A DNA stretch of 64,000 nucleotides from Sphingomonadales bacterium EhC05 (GCA_001650955.1 LXYP01000003.1:62001-126000), one strand, 5' to 3'; numbered from the stretch's first letter, positions 28,103 through 36,839 are shown. Notes: generated by a model not told the origin, from the sequence alone. Program-made: numbers and translations.

Positions 28103-28849
28103 ATGGCAAATCGCAAATATATCGTCGGCAACTGGAAGATGAACGGGCTGCAGGCGCAGCTATCCGATATCGCGGAAATTGCCGTGGTCGCCGCCGCTCA
28201 TCCGACTGTCGACGCCGGGATCTGCCCGCCGGTGACGCTGATCGCCGCCGCAAGCCAGGCCAGTCCGGGTTTCGCGATCGGCGCCCAGGACTGCCATTTT
28301 GCCGCCAAGGGCGCGCATACCGGCTGTCTCTCGACCGCAATGATCAGGGAAGCCGGCGCAACCTATTCGATCGTCGGGCATAGCGAACGCCGCGCCGATC
28401 AGCAGGAGAGCGATGCCGACGTCAAGGCCAAGGCCGAAGCCGCCCATGAAGCCGGGCTCGGCGCAATCATCTGCGTCGGCGAGACCGAGGAAGAGCGCGA
28501 TGCGGGTGAAGCGATTGACGTCGTCTGCGTCCAGCTCAGCCGCTCTTTCCCCGACGGCGCCAGCGCCGACTGGCTGACCATCGCCTATGAGCCGGTCTGG
28601 GCGATCGGCACCGGCCGCGTGCCGAGCGTCGATGACGTCGCCGAAATGCACGCTGCGATCCGGACCAAATTGGCCGAGCTGATGGGGCAGGGCAGCGACG
28701 CCGTCCGCATCCTCTACGGCGGCTCGATGAATGGCGGCAATGCTGCGGAACTGCTGGCGGTGCCGAATGTCGACGGCGGCCTGGTCGGCGGCGCGAGCCT
28801 GACCGCCGGGAAATTTGGACCGATTATTGAGGCGGCGGGCGCTTTTTGA
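28103..28849 (+). CDS. tpiA: Triosephosphate isomerase
   Basis: 248 aa TIM barrel. Substrate-binding G-N-W-K-M-N-G (residues 8-14), catalytic His in V-G-H-S-E-R-R, catalytic Glu in A-Y-E-P-V-W-A-I-G-T-G and phosphate loops G-G-S-M-N-G-G-N. Interconverts dihydroxyacetone phosphate and glyceraldehyde 3-phosphate. The ATG at 28103 fits the family start; the in-frame stretch upstream is not conserved-looking. Ends in a hairpin terminator. Confidence 0.97.
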   Translation: MANRKYIVGNWKMNGLQAQLSDIAEIAVVAAAHPTVDAGICPPVTLIAAASQASPGFAIGAQDCHFAAKGAHTGCLSTAMIREAGATYSIVGHSERRADQQESDADVKAKAEAAHEAGLGAIICVGETEEERDAGEAIDVVCVQLSRSFPDGASADWLTIAYEPVWAIGTGRVPSVDDVAEMHAAIRTKLAELMGQGSDAVRILYGGSMNGGNAAELLAVPNVDGGLVGGASLTAGKFGPIIEAAGAF

Positions 28850-28859
28850 TTGAGGTAGG

Positions 28860-28886
28860 ATGCGCTTAAGAGAAAAGCGCATTTTC
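28860..28886 (+). terminator. Rho-independent terminator of tpiA
   Basis: 8-bp stem ATGCGCTT/AAGCGCAT with 7-base loop, running into TTTTC, ten bases after the tpiA stop. Confidence 0.75.
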
Positions 28887-28904
28887 ACTTTAGCGATGGA
28901 ATGG

Positions 28905-28998
28905 CTTCGTCACCCTGAACTTGTTTCAGGGTCTATTGATAATCCAGATGTGGGTTCTGTCAGGGGCGGGGTCCTGAAACAAGTTCAGGATGACGAAG
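28905..28998. repeat. REP-like inverted repeat, copy 1
   Basis: Arms of 29 bases at 28905-28933 and 28970-28998 match at about 27 positions (core CCTGAACTTGTTTCAGG and its complement). The motif CACCCTGAACTTGTTTCAGG is common between genes in sphingomonads. Lies in a convergent gap. Confidence 0.75.
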
Positions 28999-29038
28999 AT
29001 GCCGCCTGAATCCATTCAGCACCCATAATTCAACCGTC

Positions 29039-29515
29039 TCATTCCCCCTCCGCATCCCGCTTCAAAGCCACAACCTTGATCTCCACCACCCCGGTCGGCT
29101 CATAAAGCGCGGATATGCCGATTGCGGTCCATGCCGGGAAGGGCGCTTTGATATAGCGGCTTTTGACCTCGGCAAAGGCGTCGATCTGGCTGGCGAGGTC
29201 GGTGTGGTAGGTGGTGATGTCGACAACATCATCCCAGCTGGCGCCTGCGCGTTCGAGGGTTTTCTGGATGCGGAGAAAGGCTTGCTCATAAGCGGGTTTG
29301 AGATCGGTTGCATCGGGCGCGGGCACCGCGACGACGCCGGAGAGATAGATTTTATCACCGGCGATTACCGCATCGGCAAAGCCGACCGCATTTTGAAAGG
29401 CCAGCGCCTGCGGACCTTCGGGCATGAGGGATATCTTGGCATCCTCGGCCAACGCCGGAGATGCAAATAGGCCGGAAGCGAGGCCGAGGAGCAGAAATAT
29501 TTTGGAATTGCGCAT
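29039..29515 (-). CDS. Exported RidA/YjgF-family protein
   Basis: 158 aa. A clear signal peptide (cut after S-P-A-L-A, about residue 23) precedes a complete RidA domain (chorismate-mutase-like trimer fold). Canonical cytosolic RidA hydrolyses reactive 2-aminoacrylate, using an Arg near the C-terminus; in this one the conserved R of the family (C-V-E-A or R-V-E-V context) is replaced by V-V-E-I-K, so enamine-deaminase activity is doubtful. Periplasmic location also argues for another role. The ATG has AAAGGA upstream. Confidence 0.8.
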   Translation of the reverse strand: MRNSKIFLLLGLASGLFASPALAEDAKISLMPEGPQALAFQNAVGFADAVIAGDKIYLSGVVAVPAPDATDLKPAYEQAFLRIQKTLERAGASWDDVVDITTYHTDLASQIDAFAEVKSRYIKAPFPAWTAIGISALYEPTGVVEIKVVALKRDAEGE

Positions 29516-29696
29516 GATGATGATCCTTTGAGTGATAGACTCGGACATGCCACCAATTGCCTGCAACATCCAGCAGGCGCGCCAAAAGTCCAAGCTCACA
29601 TGGCCATTTCTGCGCCATCATATATCGCCGGAATAGGCGCTTGCGCTGATAATCCGGTCAAGGCCCATCGGTTTGACGGCGGTGCAAAGCTGTATC

Positions 29697-30755
29697 TCAA
29701 TTTCCGATGAGCTTGAGCGCCGTTGTCATCGCGTCGTCGGCCTCGACCTTGATATGGGGCTGGACGCCTTTGCCTTCTATTCTGCCGGAATGAAATGCAT
29801 AATAATCGCCAACCGGCAGGGCCAGTTGCAACCCGCCAGGGAGATCAAACATGGTTTGCGACAGCATCTGACCCGCGGTCTGTTCGCCGATGATGACCGC
29901 TCTGCCGGATGCGGCAAAGGCATCTGCGGCGAGTTCCGCCGCGCTCGCGGTCCTGGAACTGACGAGGACATAGACCGGGCCGTCAAAAGTCGGTTGCGCC
30001 GGATTGATTTCCATTCTGATCATCGGATCAGACTGGAGGTCATGCCAGAATGCTTTCACCGACCATCCTTGCCAGGGTGCCACCGCCTCGACCTCCGATT
30101 GAGAGGGATATCGGTCATGCTTGCCGGACCATTTACGCGAAACAAACACGCCGCCCAACACGGGTGTGTCGACAACATGGCCGACCAATGGTTTGACCGC
30201 AAATGCGCCGCCGTCATTTGCCCGCAGATCAATGATCAGTCCGCGCGTGGGGCGTTTGGCAATGTCGAGAAATGCCGCGTCGATTTCCTCGATCGTATCC
30301 AGACCCATCATCGTCTTGACCGTCAGGATCGCAATATCATCTTGCCAGTCAAGCACAGCCCCGCCGCCGCCGACGCGAATAGTGTCGACATAAGTCGCCA
30401 TCTCTGAGGCGGTCATCCGGGCAACCGATAGTCGAACATGGGAAAATGGACCATCGCGCCATGCCTTGTTAAATGCGGCAACAAATTCAGCCTGCGTGGA
30501 CGCGGAATTTGCAAGGCTTGCGACTTTCTGTTCGATGGCGAGATATTCGGGATTTGACAATATCGATGGATCATAATGATATTGCTGCATCAACTCCGAG
30601 ATCGCGCCGGGAATTTCTGCCAGATTTTCGTCTTGCTCATCAGCTTTTTCTGTCTTCTGGGCGGTTGGCGCCTGCACTTGAGCCTCAGCACCGGGGGCAT
30701 TTGCGATCATCAGAGTCAGTAAACATCCGGTCGTGGCTATATGAAATATGTTCAT
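29697..30755 (-). CDS. Exported S41-family peptidase (tail-specific/IRBP-like)
   Basis: 352 aa with a signal peptide (cut near A-E-A-Q, residue 25). The peptidase core has R-G-L-I-I-D-L-R-A-N-D-G-G (171-183), nucleophile region S-S-R-T-A-S271-A-A-E and G-E-Q-T-A-G. The Lys of the classical Ctp Ser-Lys dyad is not visible in the usual T-F-G-K position, which fits the IRBP-like branch that lacks a PDZ domain. Substrate unknown. Same strand as the exported RidA gene but 181 bases away. Confidence 0.85.
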   Translation of the reverse strand: MNIFHIATTGCLLTLMIANAPGAEAQVQAPTAQKTEKADEQDENLAEIPGAISELMQQYHYDPSILSNPEYLAIEQKVASLANSASTQAEFVAAFNKAWRDGPFSHVRLSVARMTASEMATYVDTIRVGGGGAVLDWQDDIAILTVKTMMGLDTIEEIDAAFLDIAKRPTRGLIIDLRANDGGAFAVKPLVGHVVDTPVLGGVFVSRKWSGKHDRYPSQSEVEAVAPWQGWSVKAFWHDLQSDPMIRMEINPAQPTFDGPVYVLVSSRTASAAELAADAFAASGRAVIIGEQTAGQMLSQTMFDLPGGLQLALPVGDYYAFHSGRIEGKGVQPHIKVEADDAMTTALKLIGN

Positions 30756-31135
30756 CGCTTATCCCCATCTCGCTCTGTATCACTGTATTATAATACTAAC
30801 ACGGATAGATTGACCAGGCAATAGAATTGCTATCGAGGCGATTAATTTTGGAATTATACGGAGTGGATAAATGTCACTCCTTGCGCGAAAAGCGCCCTGA
30901 CACTGGTTCCTGAGACCTTTGCTCCATAACGCGTCATCCTGAAGTTGAATATCTTCGGCGGCCTTTGGCGCAGGGCCCAGAGCGTCTTGGAACGCAGCCT
31001 GTTGCTTGCCGCTCTGGATGCTGAACCAAGTTCAGCATGGCGAATCTCTGGTTCAGGGTGACGGACATGTTCATCCCAAACTCATTCCCAAAAACTGCTT
31101 TCCTACAGCAGGTCCAATATGTCTTAATCCCGGTG
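30756..31135. other. 380-base intergenic region with a repeat
   Basis: Divergent gap between the S41 peptidase and the HTH gene. Its right half holds the second REP-like repeat. No RNA gene seen. Confidence 0.4.
30931..31064. repeat. REP-like inverted repeat, copy 2
   Basis: GTCATCCTGAA (30933-30943) faces TTCAGGGTGAC (31052-31062) with an internal CTGAACCAAGTTCAG palindrome near 31021-31035. It is a diverged relative of the repeat at 28905-28998. Confidence 0.6.
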
Positions 31136-31615
31136 ATGACCGAAAAAAGCCCCGATCCCCGCAGCCAGGCGGTTCAAAGCCGCCGCATATCCCGTGTTCC
31201 CGCCTTCAGCCCGGTGCCGTTGCGATCGCGCGCCGATGGCTGGACGCCGGTCCGCCAGGCTGAATTTCTCGGATATCTCGCGCAGACGCGCTGTATCACA
31301 ACGGCGGCGAAGCGGGTCGGGATGAGCCGGGAGGGCGCTTACCGGCTGCGCCGCAAGCCGGGCGCGGCGCAATTTGCTGCGGCCTGGGATAAGATATTGG
31401 GCGCGCCCGGCATCGCTCCGGCAAAGGTCACACTCGACGCGCTGTTCCAACGCATCGGCCAGGATTGCTACCGTCCCGTGCTGCGCGGCGGGCTCTATGT
31501 CGGAACGATCAGAAAACCCCAAAATCGCGCGCTTCTGGTGGCATTGGCGCGGCTCGACCGGATGGTTCCGCCAGAATGCGATCCGGGCGCGGGGGCGGAT
31601 GGTCACGGAAAATAA
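31136..31615 (+). CDS. Small protein with an HTH-like motif, sphingomonad type
   Basis: 159 aa. The centre reads F-L-x-x-L-A-Q-T-R-C-I-T-T-A-A-K-R-V-G-M-S-R-E-G-A-Y-R-L-R-R-K-P-G (residues 46-78), a good helix-turn-helix shape with recognition helix S-R-E-G-A-Y-R-L-R-R. I have seen this architecture in many sphingomonad proteins of unknown role. Rich in Arg, with no membrane segment. The ATG at 31136 is preferred since the upstream frame runs through the repeat. Confidence 0.65.
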   Translation: MTEKSPDPRSQAVQSRRISRVPAFSPVPLRSRADGWTPVRQAEFLGYLAQTRCITTAAKRVGMSREGAYRLRRKPGAAQFAAAWDKILGAPGIAPAKVTLDALFQRIGQDCYRPVLRGGLYVGTIRKPQNRALLVALARLDRMVPPECDPGAGADGHGK

Positions 31616-31723
31616 TAGGGCGGTTCGGTGTCAGTTTTGGGCCGTGATTTGCCATCGCTTTCAAACGGGCCTAGCCTTGTGCGCAAGCACGCAGATCACA
31701 TGCGGCTATCGAGGGGATATAAG

Positions 31724-32119
31724 ATGATTGGACGTTTTAGCTATTTGCAGGTCGCGCTGGTGATATTCGGGGCGATATTCTGCCTGATCTATCCGCTGGC
31801 GCTGATCTGGCCATCGGGCTGGATGTGGCATGAAGGGCCGCCGGTTGCTTCGCATTATTATATGATGATCATCGGGATTTACGCGACGCTCGGGATATTT
31901 CTGATCGGGGCCGCTGCCAATCCCGATGCGCATCGCTCGCTAATCGCCTTCACGATCTGGTCGAGTGTGGTCCATGCGCTGATCATGGCGGTGCAGGCGA
32001 TGCAATATCCGGAACATATCGGTCATATGTTCGGCGATGTCCCGGCGCTGCTCCTCGTGGCTTTCGTGCTGGGCTTGCTGATGCGCAGCCATGACAAGGG
32101 CCATCAGCCATTTCGGTGA
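31724..32119 (+). CDS. Small four-helix membrane protein, DUF6632-like
   Basis: 131 aa with four hydrophobic segments (about residues 8-28, 48-68, 75-95 and 105-122) separated by short charged loops, and conserved-looking G-W-M-W, S-H-Y-Y-M-M and H-R-S-L-I-A-F-T motifs. The family name is from memory and not certain; no function known. Confidence 0.6.
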   Translation: MIGRFSYLQVALVIFGAIFCLIYPLALIWPSGWMWHEGPPVASHYYMMIIGIYATLGIFLIGAAANPDAHRSLIAFTIWSSVVHALIMAVQAMQYPEHIGHMFGDVPALLLVAFVLGLLMRSHDKGHQPFR

Positions 32120-32460
32120 AAGATAATGGCTGCGATTTCATCGGCTGGGCCGGGACGAGCGGAGGGATGATGCGCGCCGGCATGTGCATGTCATGCTGAG
32201 CAAGGCGATGTCAGGCGGGTCTGGCCCGAGCAGGCGAGGGCAGGCAAATGATGGTTATAATTGGATTGTCATGTCCGGCATTTGAAACTTTCCATCCCGC
32301 ATCGCCGATTTTTCGGTCGCCCTGGCCCTGACTTTGACGAACTTGGGCGGTGATCGGCAGGGATGGTCCTGTGTTTTCGCTGCTTGAATTGTCGCTTTTC
32401 AATCGCTATGTGCGCTCCATAAACAGTCCTCCGGGGACGAAACCAAGTTCGGAAAATTCC
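32120..32460 (+). other. 341-base gap before secG
   Basis: No gene or RNA recognised. A weak sigma-70-like pair, TTGAAT at 32384 and TATGTG at 32407 with 17-base spacing, could serve secG. Near 32189 a lone GTCATGCTGAGCAAG resembles half of the REP-like repeats. Confidence 0.35.
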
Positions 32461-32865
32461 ATGTTTCTATTTCTCACCGTCTTACAGGCCATTGTTGCCG
32501 CGATGCTCGTTGGCGTGATTCTCATGCAGAAATCCGAAGGCGGCGGGCTCGGAGTCGGTGGTTCGCCCTCCGGGATGATGTCGGCGCGTGGCGCGTCCGA
32601 TCTCCTGACTCGCACGACCACCATATTGGCGGTGCTATTCGTGTCCCTGTCGATCACCCTGGCGGTGCTGGCTGCGGCCGAAGGCAAGCCCGAGACGATT
32701 GATCAAAGCCTGCAGCGCGACACCAGCGCGCCGATCACTGCTCCGGCCGAGCCTGCTGACGCGGTTCCCTTGGCGGGTGATGATCCGCTGGCTGCTGCTG
32801 CGGCTGCCGCCGCGGAAGGCGATAATGATACGTCTTCCAATGGCGCGATCCCGATTGATCAGTAA
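32461..32865 (+). CDS. secG: Preprotein translocase subunit SecG
   Basis: 134 aa. Two membrane segments (about 2-22 and 53-74) around the conserved Q-K-S-E-G-G-G-L-G-V-G-G loop. SecG stimulates SecA-driven translocation in SecYEG. The acidic, Ala-rich tail after residue 75 is a common alphaproteobacterial extension. Followed by pyrG, a frequent pairing. Confidence 0.93.
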   Translation: MFLFLTVLQAIVAAMLVGVILMQKSEGGGLGVGGSPSGMMSARGASDLLTRTTTILAVLFVSLSITLAVLAAAEGKPETIDQSLQRDTSAPITAPAEPADAVPLAGDDPLAAAAAAAAEGDNDTSSNGAIPIDQ

Positions 32866-32995
32866 TCCTGGTGGCAAAAGCCTGACATGGGTGCTCTGAA
32901 CATCGTGGGAATTTGGTTACAAATAAAATAAATATCGCTTTTCCGGATTCGCGGGATTGCCATTTGGGCGCAACAGGTCTTAAGCCTCTCCTCCC

Positions 32996-34627
32996 ATGGC
33001 GCGATATATATTTATAACCGGCGGTGTGGTCTCATCACTTGGCAAAGGTCTGATGGCCGCAAGCTTGGGTGCATTGCTCCAGGCCCGCGGATATTCGGTG
33101 CGAATCCGGAAATTGGACCCTTATCTCAATGTCGATCCGGGGACGATGTCGCCATATCAACATGGCGAGGTCTATGTCACCGATGATGGGGCTGAAACCG
33201 ATCTTGATCTGGGCCACTATGAGCGGTTCACCGGCGTTCCGTCGCTGCAATCGGACAATGTGACCTCCGGGCGGATCTATCAGTCGATCATCACCAAGGA
33301 ACGGCGCGGCGACTATCTCGGCGCCACCGTGCAGGTCATCCCGCATGTGACGGATGCGATTCAGGAATTTGCCGAGGACAAGCTCGATGGAATTGACTTT
33401 GTCCTCTGCGAGATTGGCGGGACCGTTGGCGATATCGAAAGCCTGCCGTTCATCGAAGCGCTGCGGCAGTTGCGCAACAAAGTCGGGCGTGACAACGCGA
33501 TTTCGGTTCATGTCACCCTGGTCCCCTATATTGCCGCGGCTGGCGAGTTAAAGACCAAGCCGACCCAGCACAGCGTCCGGGAATTGACGTCGCTCGGCAT
33601 TCAGCCAGATATCTTGCTATGCCGTTGCGAGCATCATTTGCCGGATGGTGAGCGCGCCAAAATCGCGCAATTCTGCAATGTCCGCAAGGAAGCGGTTATT
33701 CCGGCGCTCGACGCCAGCAACATCTATAATGTTCCGCTGCAATATCATGAGCAAGGCCTTGATGACGAGGTCCTCCGGGCCTTTGGCATTGCCGATGCAC
33801 CGCAACCCGATCTGTCGCGCTGGCGCGATGTGATGGAGCGGATTGAAAATCCGGAAGGCGAGGTCATTGTTGGCGTCGTCGGCAAATATGTTGGTCTGCA
33901 AGATGCCTATAAGTCACTGCAGGAGGCCTTGTTTCATGGCGGCCTTGCAAATCGAGTGAAGGTGCAGGTTCGCTGGCTTGATGCCGAATTATTCGAGAAT
34001 GAGAAGGATCTTGCGGCGCAGTTGGAACCGCTTCATGCGATATTGGTGCCCGGCGGCTTTGGCGAACGCGGCAGCGAAGGAAAAATCGGTGCCGTCAAAT
34101 TTGCGCGGGAACAGAATATTCCATTTTTCGGAATCTGTCTCGGTATGCAGATGGCTTGTGTCGAAGCAGCCCGAAATCAGGCCCATATCCCAGAGGCCTC
34201 GACGACTGAATTTGGTGAAACCGCTGAGCCCATCGTCGGCCTGATAACCGAATGGATGACCGAAGAAGGCTTGCAGAAAAGGGAATCCGGCGGAGATCTG
34301 GGCGGAACCATGAGACTTGGGGCTTATGAAGCAATCCTGCAGCAAGGATCCAAAATCAGCGAAATATATGGCACTACTGAGATTAGTGAGCGACACCGTC
34401 ATCGCTATGAAGTGAACAAGGGCTATGTGGAGCGACTGGAAGAAACGGGTTTGATCTTCTCTGGAATGTCGCCTGATGGCGAGCTGCCAGAGATTGTTGA
34501 ACGACCAGACCATAGTTGGTTCGTCGGCGTGCAATATCATCCCGAATTAAAAAGCAAGCCGTTCGATCCCCATCCGCTTTTTGCTTCATTCATCCGTGCC
34601 GCAGTGACGCAAAGTCGCCTAGTTTAA
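32996..34627 (+). CDS. pyrG: CTP synthase
   Basis: 543 aa, full length. N-terminal synthetase domain starting [14 protein letters not shown] (P-loop) and C-terminal class I glutaminase domain with nucleophile C381 in F-G-I-C-L-G-M-Q and the C-terminal H-P-E-L pair. Makes CTP from UTP, ATP and glutamine. Confidence 0.97.
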   Translation: MARYIFITGGVVSSLGKGLMAASLGALLQARGYSVRIRKLDPYLNVDPGTMSPYQHGEVYVTDDGAETDLDLGHYERFTGVPSLQSDNVTSGRIYQSIITKERRGDYLGATVQVIPHVTDAIQEFAEDKLDGIDFVLCEIGGTVGDIESLPFIEALRQLRNKVGRDNAISVHVTLVPYIAAAGELKTKPTQHSVRELTSLGIQPDILLCRCEHHLPDGERAKIAQFCNVRKEAVIPALDASNIYNVPLQYHEQGLDDEVLRAFGIADAPQPDLSRWRDVMERIENPEGEVIVGVVGKYVGLQDAYKSLQEALFHGGLANRVKVQVRWLDAELFENEKDLAAQLEPLHAILVPGGFGERGSEGKIGAVKFAREQNIPFFGICLGMQMACVEAARNQAHIPEASTTEFGETAEPIVGLITEWMTEEGLQKRESGGDLGGTMRLGAYEAILQQGSKISEIYGTTEISERHRHRYEVNKGYVERLEETGLIFSGMSPDGELPEIVERPDHSWFVGVQYHPELKSKPFDPHPLFASFIRAAVTQSRLV

Positions 34628-34774
34628 TCACTATTTTCTGTGTTTTCAGATAGTTTCGGTTGGATGTCGATTTTTTCCAATCATTTTAATCCTTAGTGAC
34701 TATTGTCACAGAGATGCCGTGAAATTTCGCTATTAATTATAGCGAGTTCACGGCGAACGGAGTGGGACAATCAA

Positions 34775-35461
34775 GTGAAGGCCGATGAACTTGCAGATAT
34801 TTTGGCGGAACATAGTTTGTTTGCAGACTGTGATGAATCGGAATTAGCTGATTTGATTTTGCGTGGGCATTTTGTGAAATATGCAAAAGGGGACGAAATG
34901 ATCATCCAAGGCGATCCAGGTAATTCGCTGCTGATTTTGCTATCGGGCAACGCGCGAACCAGCATGATCGCTAGCAATGGCCATGAAATTGTTCTGGACT
35001 ATGCGGAACCCGGGCAAGTTTTGGGCGAAATTGCTTTACTGGATGGCGGCGAACGAACCGCAAATGTCACTGCGATCGAGCCCAGTTCGGCGCTGTCTAT
35101 CACCCGCGAAGCTTTTGAAGATATTCTTGCCAAGCATAAGAATATGGCGCTTCGGCTATTGACGGTGATGGCCGGCCGGATTCGTATGGCGAATAGCATG
35201 ATTGAAGGCGATCGAGCCTATACGTCGGGCCCGCGACTGGCGCGTTATCTGTTGCGCCTGTGTGTCGTTGGTGCCGAGGAAGGACGATTGAAGCTCGATT
35301 TGAGCCAAAGCGAGCTCGGCAATTTTGCCGGGATGTCGCGGGAACATATCAATCGCCAGCTTTCAGCTTGGTCGGAAGGACAAATTATTTCCGTTGAAAG
35401 CGGTAAAGTGAGTATTTTGAATCACGCGTTGCTTTCGAGCATCGCGGAAGCAGATTCTTGA
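34775..35461 (+). CDS. Crp/Fnr-family transcriptional regulator
   Basis: 228 aa from the GTG start. Cyclic-nucleotide-binding fold (residues 15-130, with G-E-I-A-L-L-D-G-G-E-R-T-A-N-V as the phosphate-binding cassette), long dimer helix and a C-terminal HTH (L-S-Q-S-E-L-G-N-F-A-G-M-S-R-E-H-I-N-R-Q-L). The Arg-Thr pair resembles cAMP-binding Crp. No N-terminal cysteines, so it is not an Fe-S oxygen sensor. Targets unknown. Ends in a strong terminator. Confidence 0.88.
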   Translation: MKADELADILAEHSLFADCDESELADLILRGHFVKYAKGDEMIIQGDPGNSLLILLSGNARTSMIASNGHEIVLDYAEPGQVLGEIALLDGGERTANVTAIEPSSALSITREAFEDILAKHKNMALRLLTVMAGRIRMANSMIEGDRAYTSGPRLARYLLRLCVVGAEEGRLKLDLSQSELGNFAGMSREHINRQLSAWSEGQIISVESGKVSILNHALLSSIAEADS

Positions 35462-35521
35462 TCATGTTGGCCATTTGCGACCCGGGCTAATGTGATTGGG
35501 AGTGACACCAAGCGGGTGTCA

Positions 35522-35560
35522 GGGGCAGTCGGATCCTCATCCGGCTGCCCCATTTTATTT
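35522..35560 (+). terminator. Rho-independent terminator of the Crp-like gene
   Basis: 12-bp stem GGGGCAGTCGGA/TCCGGCTGCCCC (one G-T pair) with 6-base loop, followed by ATTTTATTT. Confidence 0.85.
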
Positions 35561-35628
35561 ACCGGTTTGAGTAGATCCGTGGGATTCAAGCCTTGCTCGT
35601 TCTCCGCGACCGTGCTGTTACCAAATTT

Positions 35629-35817
35629 ATGGAATCACCTTGTACAAAAATCTGTTCGATTGATGATGTGACCGGGTTTTGCGTAGGTTGCGGCCGCAAT
35701 ATTCATGAGATCGCTCAATGGGGCGTTTTCACGAGTGAGGAACGATCCGAGATACTGGTGAATCTTCCAGAACGAGTCAGAAGGCTCCGCCAAAAAGATA
35801 TGATCAAGAAAAACTGA
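35629..35817 (+). CDS. DUF1289 small cysteine protein
   Basis: 62 aa. Four conserved cysteines in C-x3-C and C-x2-C arrangement (C5, C9, C18, C21) followed by G-R-x-x-x-E-I-A-x-W, the DUF1289 signature; it looks like a zinc or Fe-S knuckle. Function unknown. The ATG at the family start is used rather than an upstream in-frame codon. Confidence 0.82.
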   Translation: MESPCTKICSIDDVTGFCVGCGRNIHEIAQWGVFTSEERSEILVNLPERVRRLRQKDMIKKN

Positions 35818-35839
35818 GGCTGATCCTACCTAATATTGC

Positions 35840-35871
35840 GGTGGGCAGCCAGATCAATCTGGTTGCCCACC
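35840..35871. terminator. Bidirectional hairpin between DUF1289 and hsp20 genes
   Basis: 14-bp stem GGTGGGCAGCCAGA/TCTGGTTGCCCACC (one G-T pair) with loop TCAA, between two convergent genes. T-tract weak on both sides. Confidence 0.65.
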
Positions 35872-35891
35872 GTGTATCAAAAGCTGATAGC

Positions 35892-36365
35892 TTATGCTGC
35901 TTTTTCGGATTTCTTCCGCTTGTCGTCAATCTTGGTGATTTTGCTTTGATTGATCGCGATATTCTGCGGCTTCATCGCATCTGGAATTTCACGGACAAGG
36001 TCGATGACCAACAGGCCATCGGCGAGTGCGGCGTTATCGACGCGGACAAAGTCGGCTAATTCAAAACGCCGTTCGAAGTTGCGATTGGCAATTCCCATGT
36101 GAAGAAATTGCTTGCCTTCATTGTCATCACTATTCTTGTCACCCGTTACAAGCAGTAAATTTTGCTGCGCTGTGATGGTAATTTCATTTTCCTTAAAGCC
36201 AGCGACAGCGAGCGTAATCCGGAAATGATCTTCGCCGTCGCGTTCGATATTGAACGGAGGGTAATTTTCAGATTGTTGCGCGCGCGCGTTATTCTCTAGG
36301 ATGTCAAACAGCCGGTCAAATCCAACGGTTGATCGGCGATAAGGGGTAAAATCAAGACGGTTCAT
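35892..36365 (-). CDS. Small heat-shock protein, Hsp20 family
   Basis: 157 aa. Alpha-crystallin domain at about residues 35-130 with an A-x-x-x-G-F-K-E-N-E-I-T-I strand pair and a lysine-rich tail. The canonical G-x-L motif is seen as D-G-L-L-V-I-D-L. It is an ATP-independent holdase of the IbpA type. Expressed from an apparent heat-shock promoter and a ROSE-like thermosensing leader just upstream, so doubly heat-controlled. Convergent with DUF1289 across a hairpin. Confidence 0.92.
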   Translation of the reverse strand: MNRLDFTPYRRSTVGFDRLFDILENNARAQQSENYPPFNIERDGEDHFRITLAVAGFKENEITITAQQNLLLVTGDKNSDDNEGKQFLHMGIANRNFERRFELADFVRVDNAALADGLLVIDLVREIPDAMKPQNIAINQSKITKIDDKRKKSEKAA

Positions 36366-36420
36366 ATCTATATCCTCATATGTTGAGCAATGTAAATTTG
36401 GCCCCGCACATGCGGCGGCC
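36366..36420 (-). promoter_or_regulatory. ROSE-like RNA thermometer in the hsp20 leader
   Basis: On the minus strand, TTGCT (36386-36390) faces the ribosome site AGGA (36373-36376) across a 9-base loop, giving U-A, U-G, C-G and U-A pairs with one bulged G, the diagnostic pairing of ROSE elements. Just upstream, GCCGCA/TGCGGGGC (36400-36420) forms a stable hairpin, as in other ROSE leaders. Confidence 0.6.
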
Positions 36421-36464
36421 GGTTCGTAGATGTAAAACCCAAAGCTGGCGTTTCACATTGATAG

Positions 36465-36492
36465 AGATATTATCTGTTCGCTAGATTTCAAG
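36465..36492 (-). promoter_or_regulatory. RpoH-type promoter for hsp20
   Basis: Minus strand: CTTG (36489-36492), 17 bases, then AATATCT (36465-36471), close to the alphaproteobacterial heat-shock consensus CTTG-N16-18-CYTATNT. It sets a transcript start near 36458 and a leader of about 90 nt. Confidence 0.55.
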
Positions 36493-36511
36493 AGATTTAC
36501 CGAGCTTGAAT

Positions 36512-36545
36512 AAAAAACGCCCGGATGCTCAAGAGCATCCGGGCG
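36512..36545 (-). terminator. Strong Rho-independent terminator, minus strand, with no protein gene upstream
   Basis: Perfect 13-bp stem CGCCCGGATGCTC/GAGCATCCGGGCG followed on the minus strand by TTTTTTATT. Nothing on that strand between here and lolC encodes a protein, so it should end a small RNA. Confidence 0.85.
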
Positions 36546-36780
36546 AATGGTGACGAAAATATCGTCCCCTGTTTTCCCGTCCTATTCAACGCCGCGTGTC
36601 CCCCAACATTTGGCGGAACCAGACTAGGATCCCTGAACCATGACCAATTAACTGGTGATTGATTCTGTAACTATCTCTGATCGTCTCAGCGCAAATTGTC
36701 ATGCCAAATTTCACATTTCTGAAATATTGGTTCAGCTTTGTGTCATATCGGCAACAGCATATTAACTATCATCATACTTG
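36546..36780 (-). ncRNA. Candidate small RNA upstream of the orphan terminator
   Basis: Region of about 230 bases between divergent lolC and the terminator, lacking any protein-like frame on the minus strand. Minus-strand sequence has small hairpins, e.g. GACGA/TCGTC (36546-36575 area) and CCAGTTAATTGG. I looked for SRP, 6S and tmRNA landmarks and did not find them. The 5' end and promoter are not identified; extent is approximate. Confidence 0.45.
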
Positions 36781-36839
36781 CTTGCTTTCGCGAGCGACTC
36801 TAAAGCCGTCTCAACTGTTGCAAGGAAGATACCGCCAGC

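Noticed and set aside
36421-36440. GGTTCGTA resembling a tRNA T-loop
   Set aside because: No cloverleaf or acceptor stem around it; it is part of the hsp20 leader.
36546-36780. Reading the candidate small RNA as 6S, SRP or tmRNA
   Set aside because: None of the diagnostic stretches of those RNAs was found on either strand.
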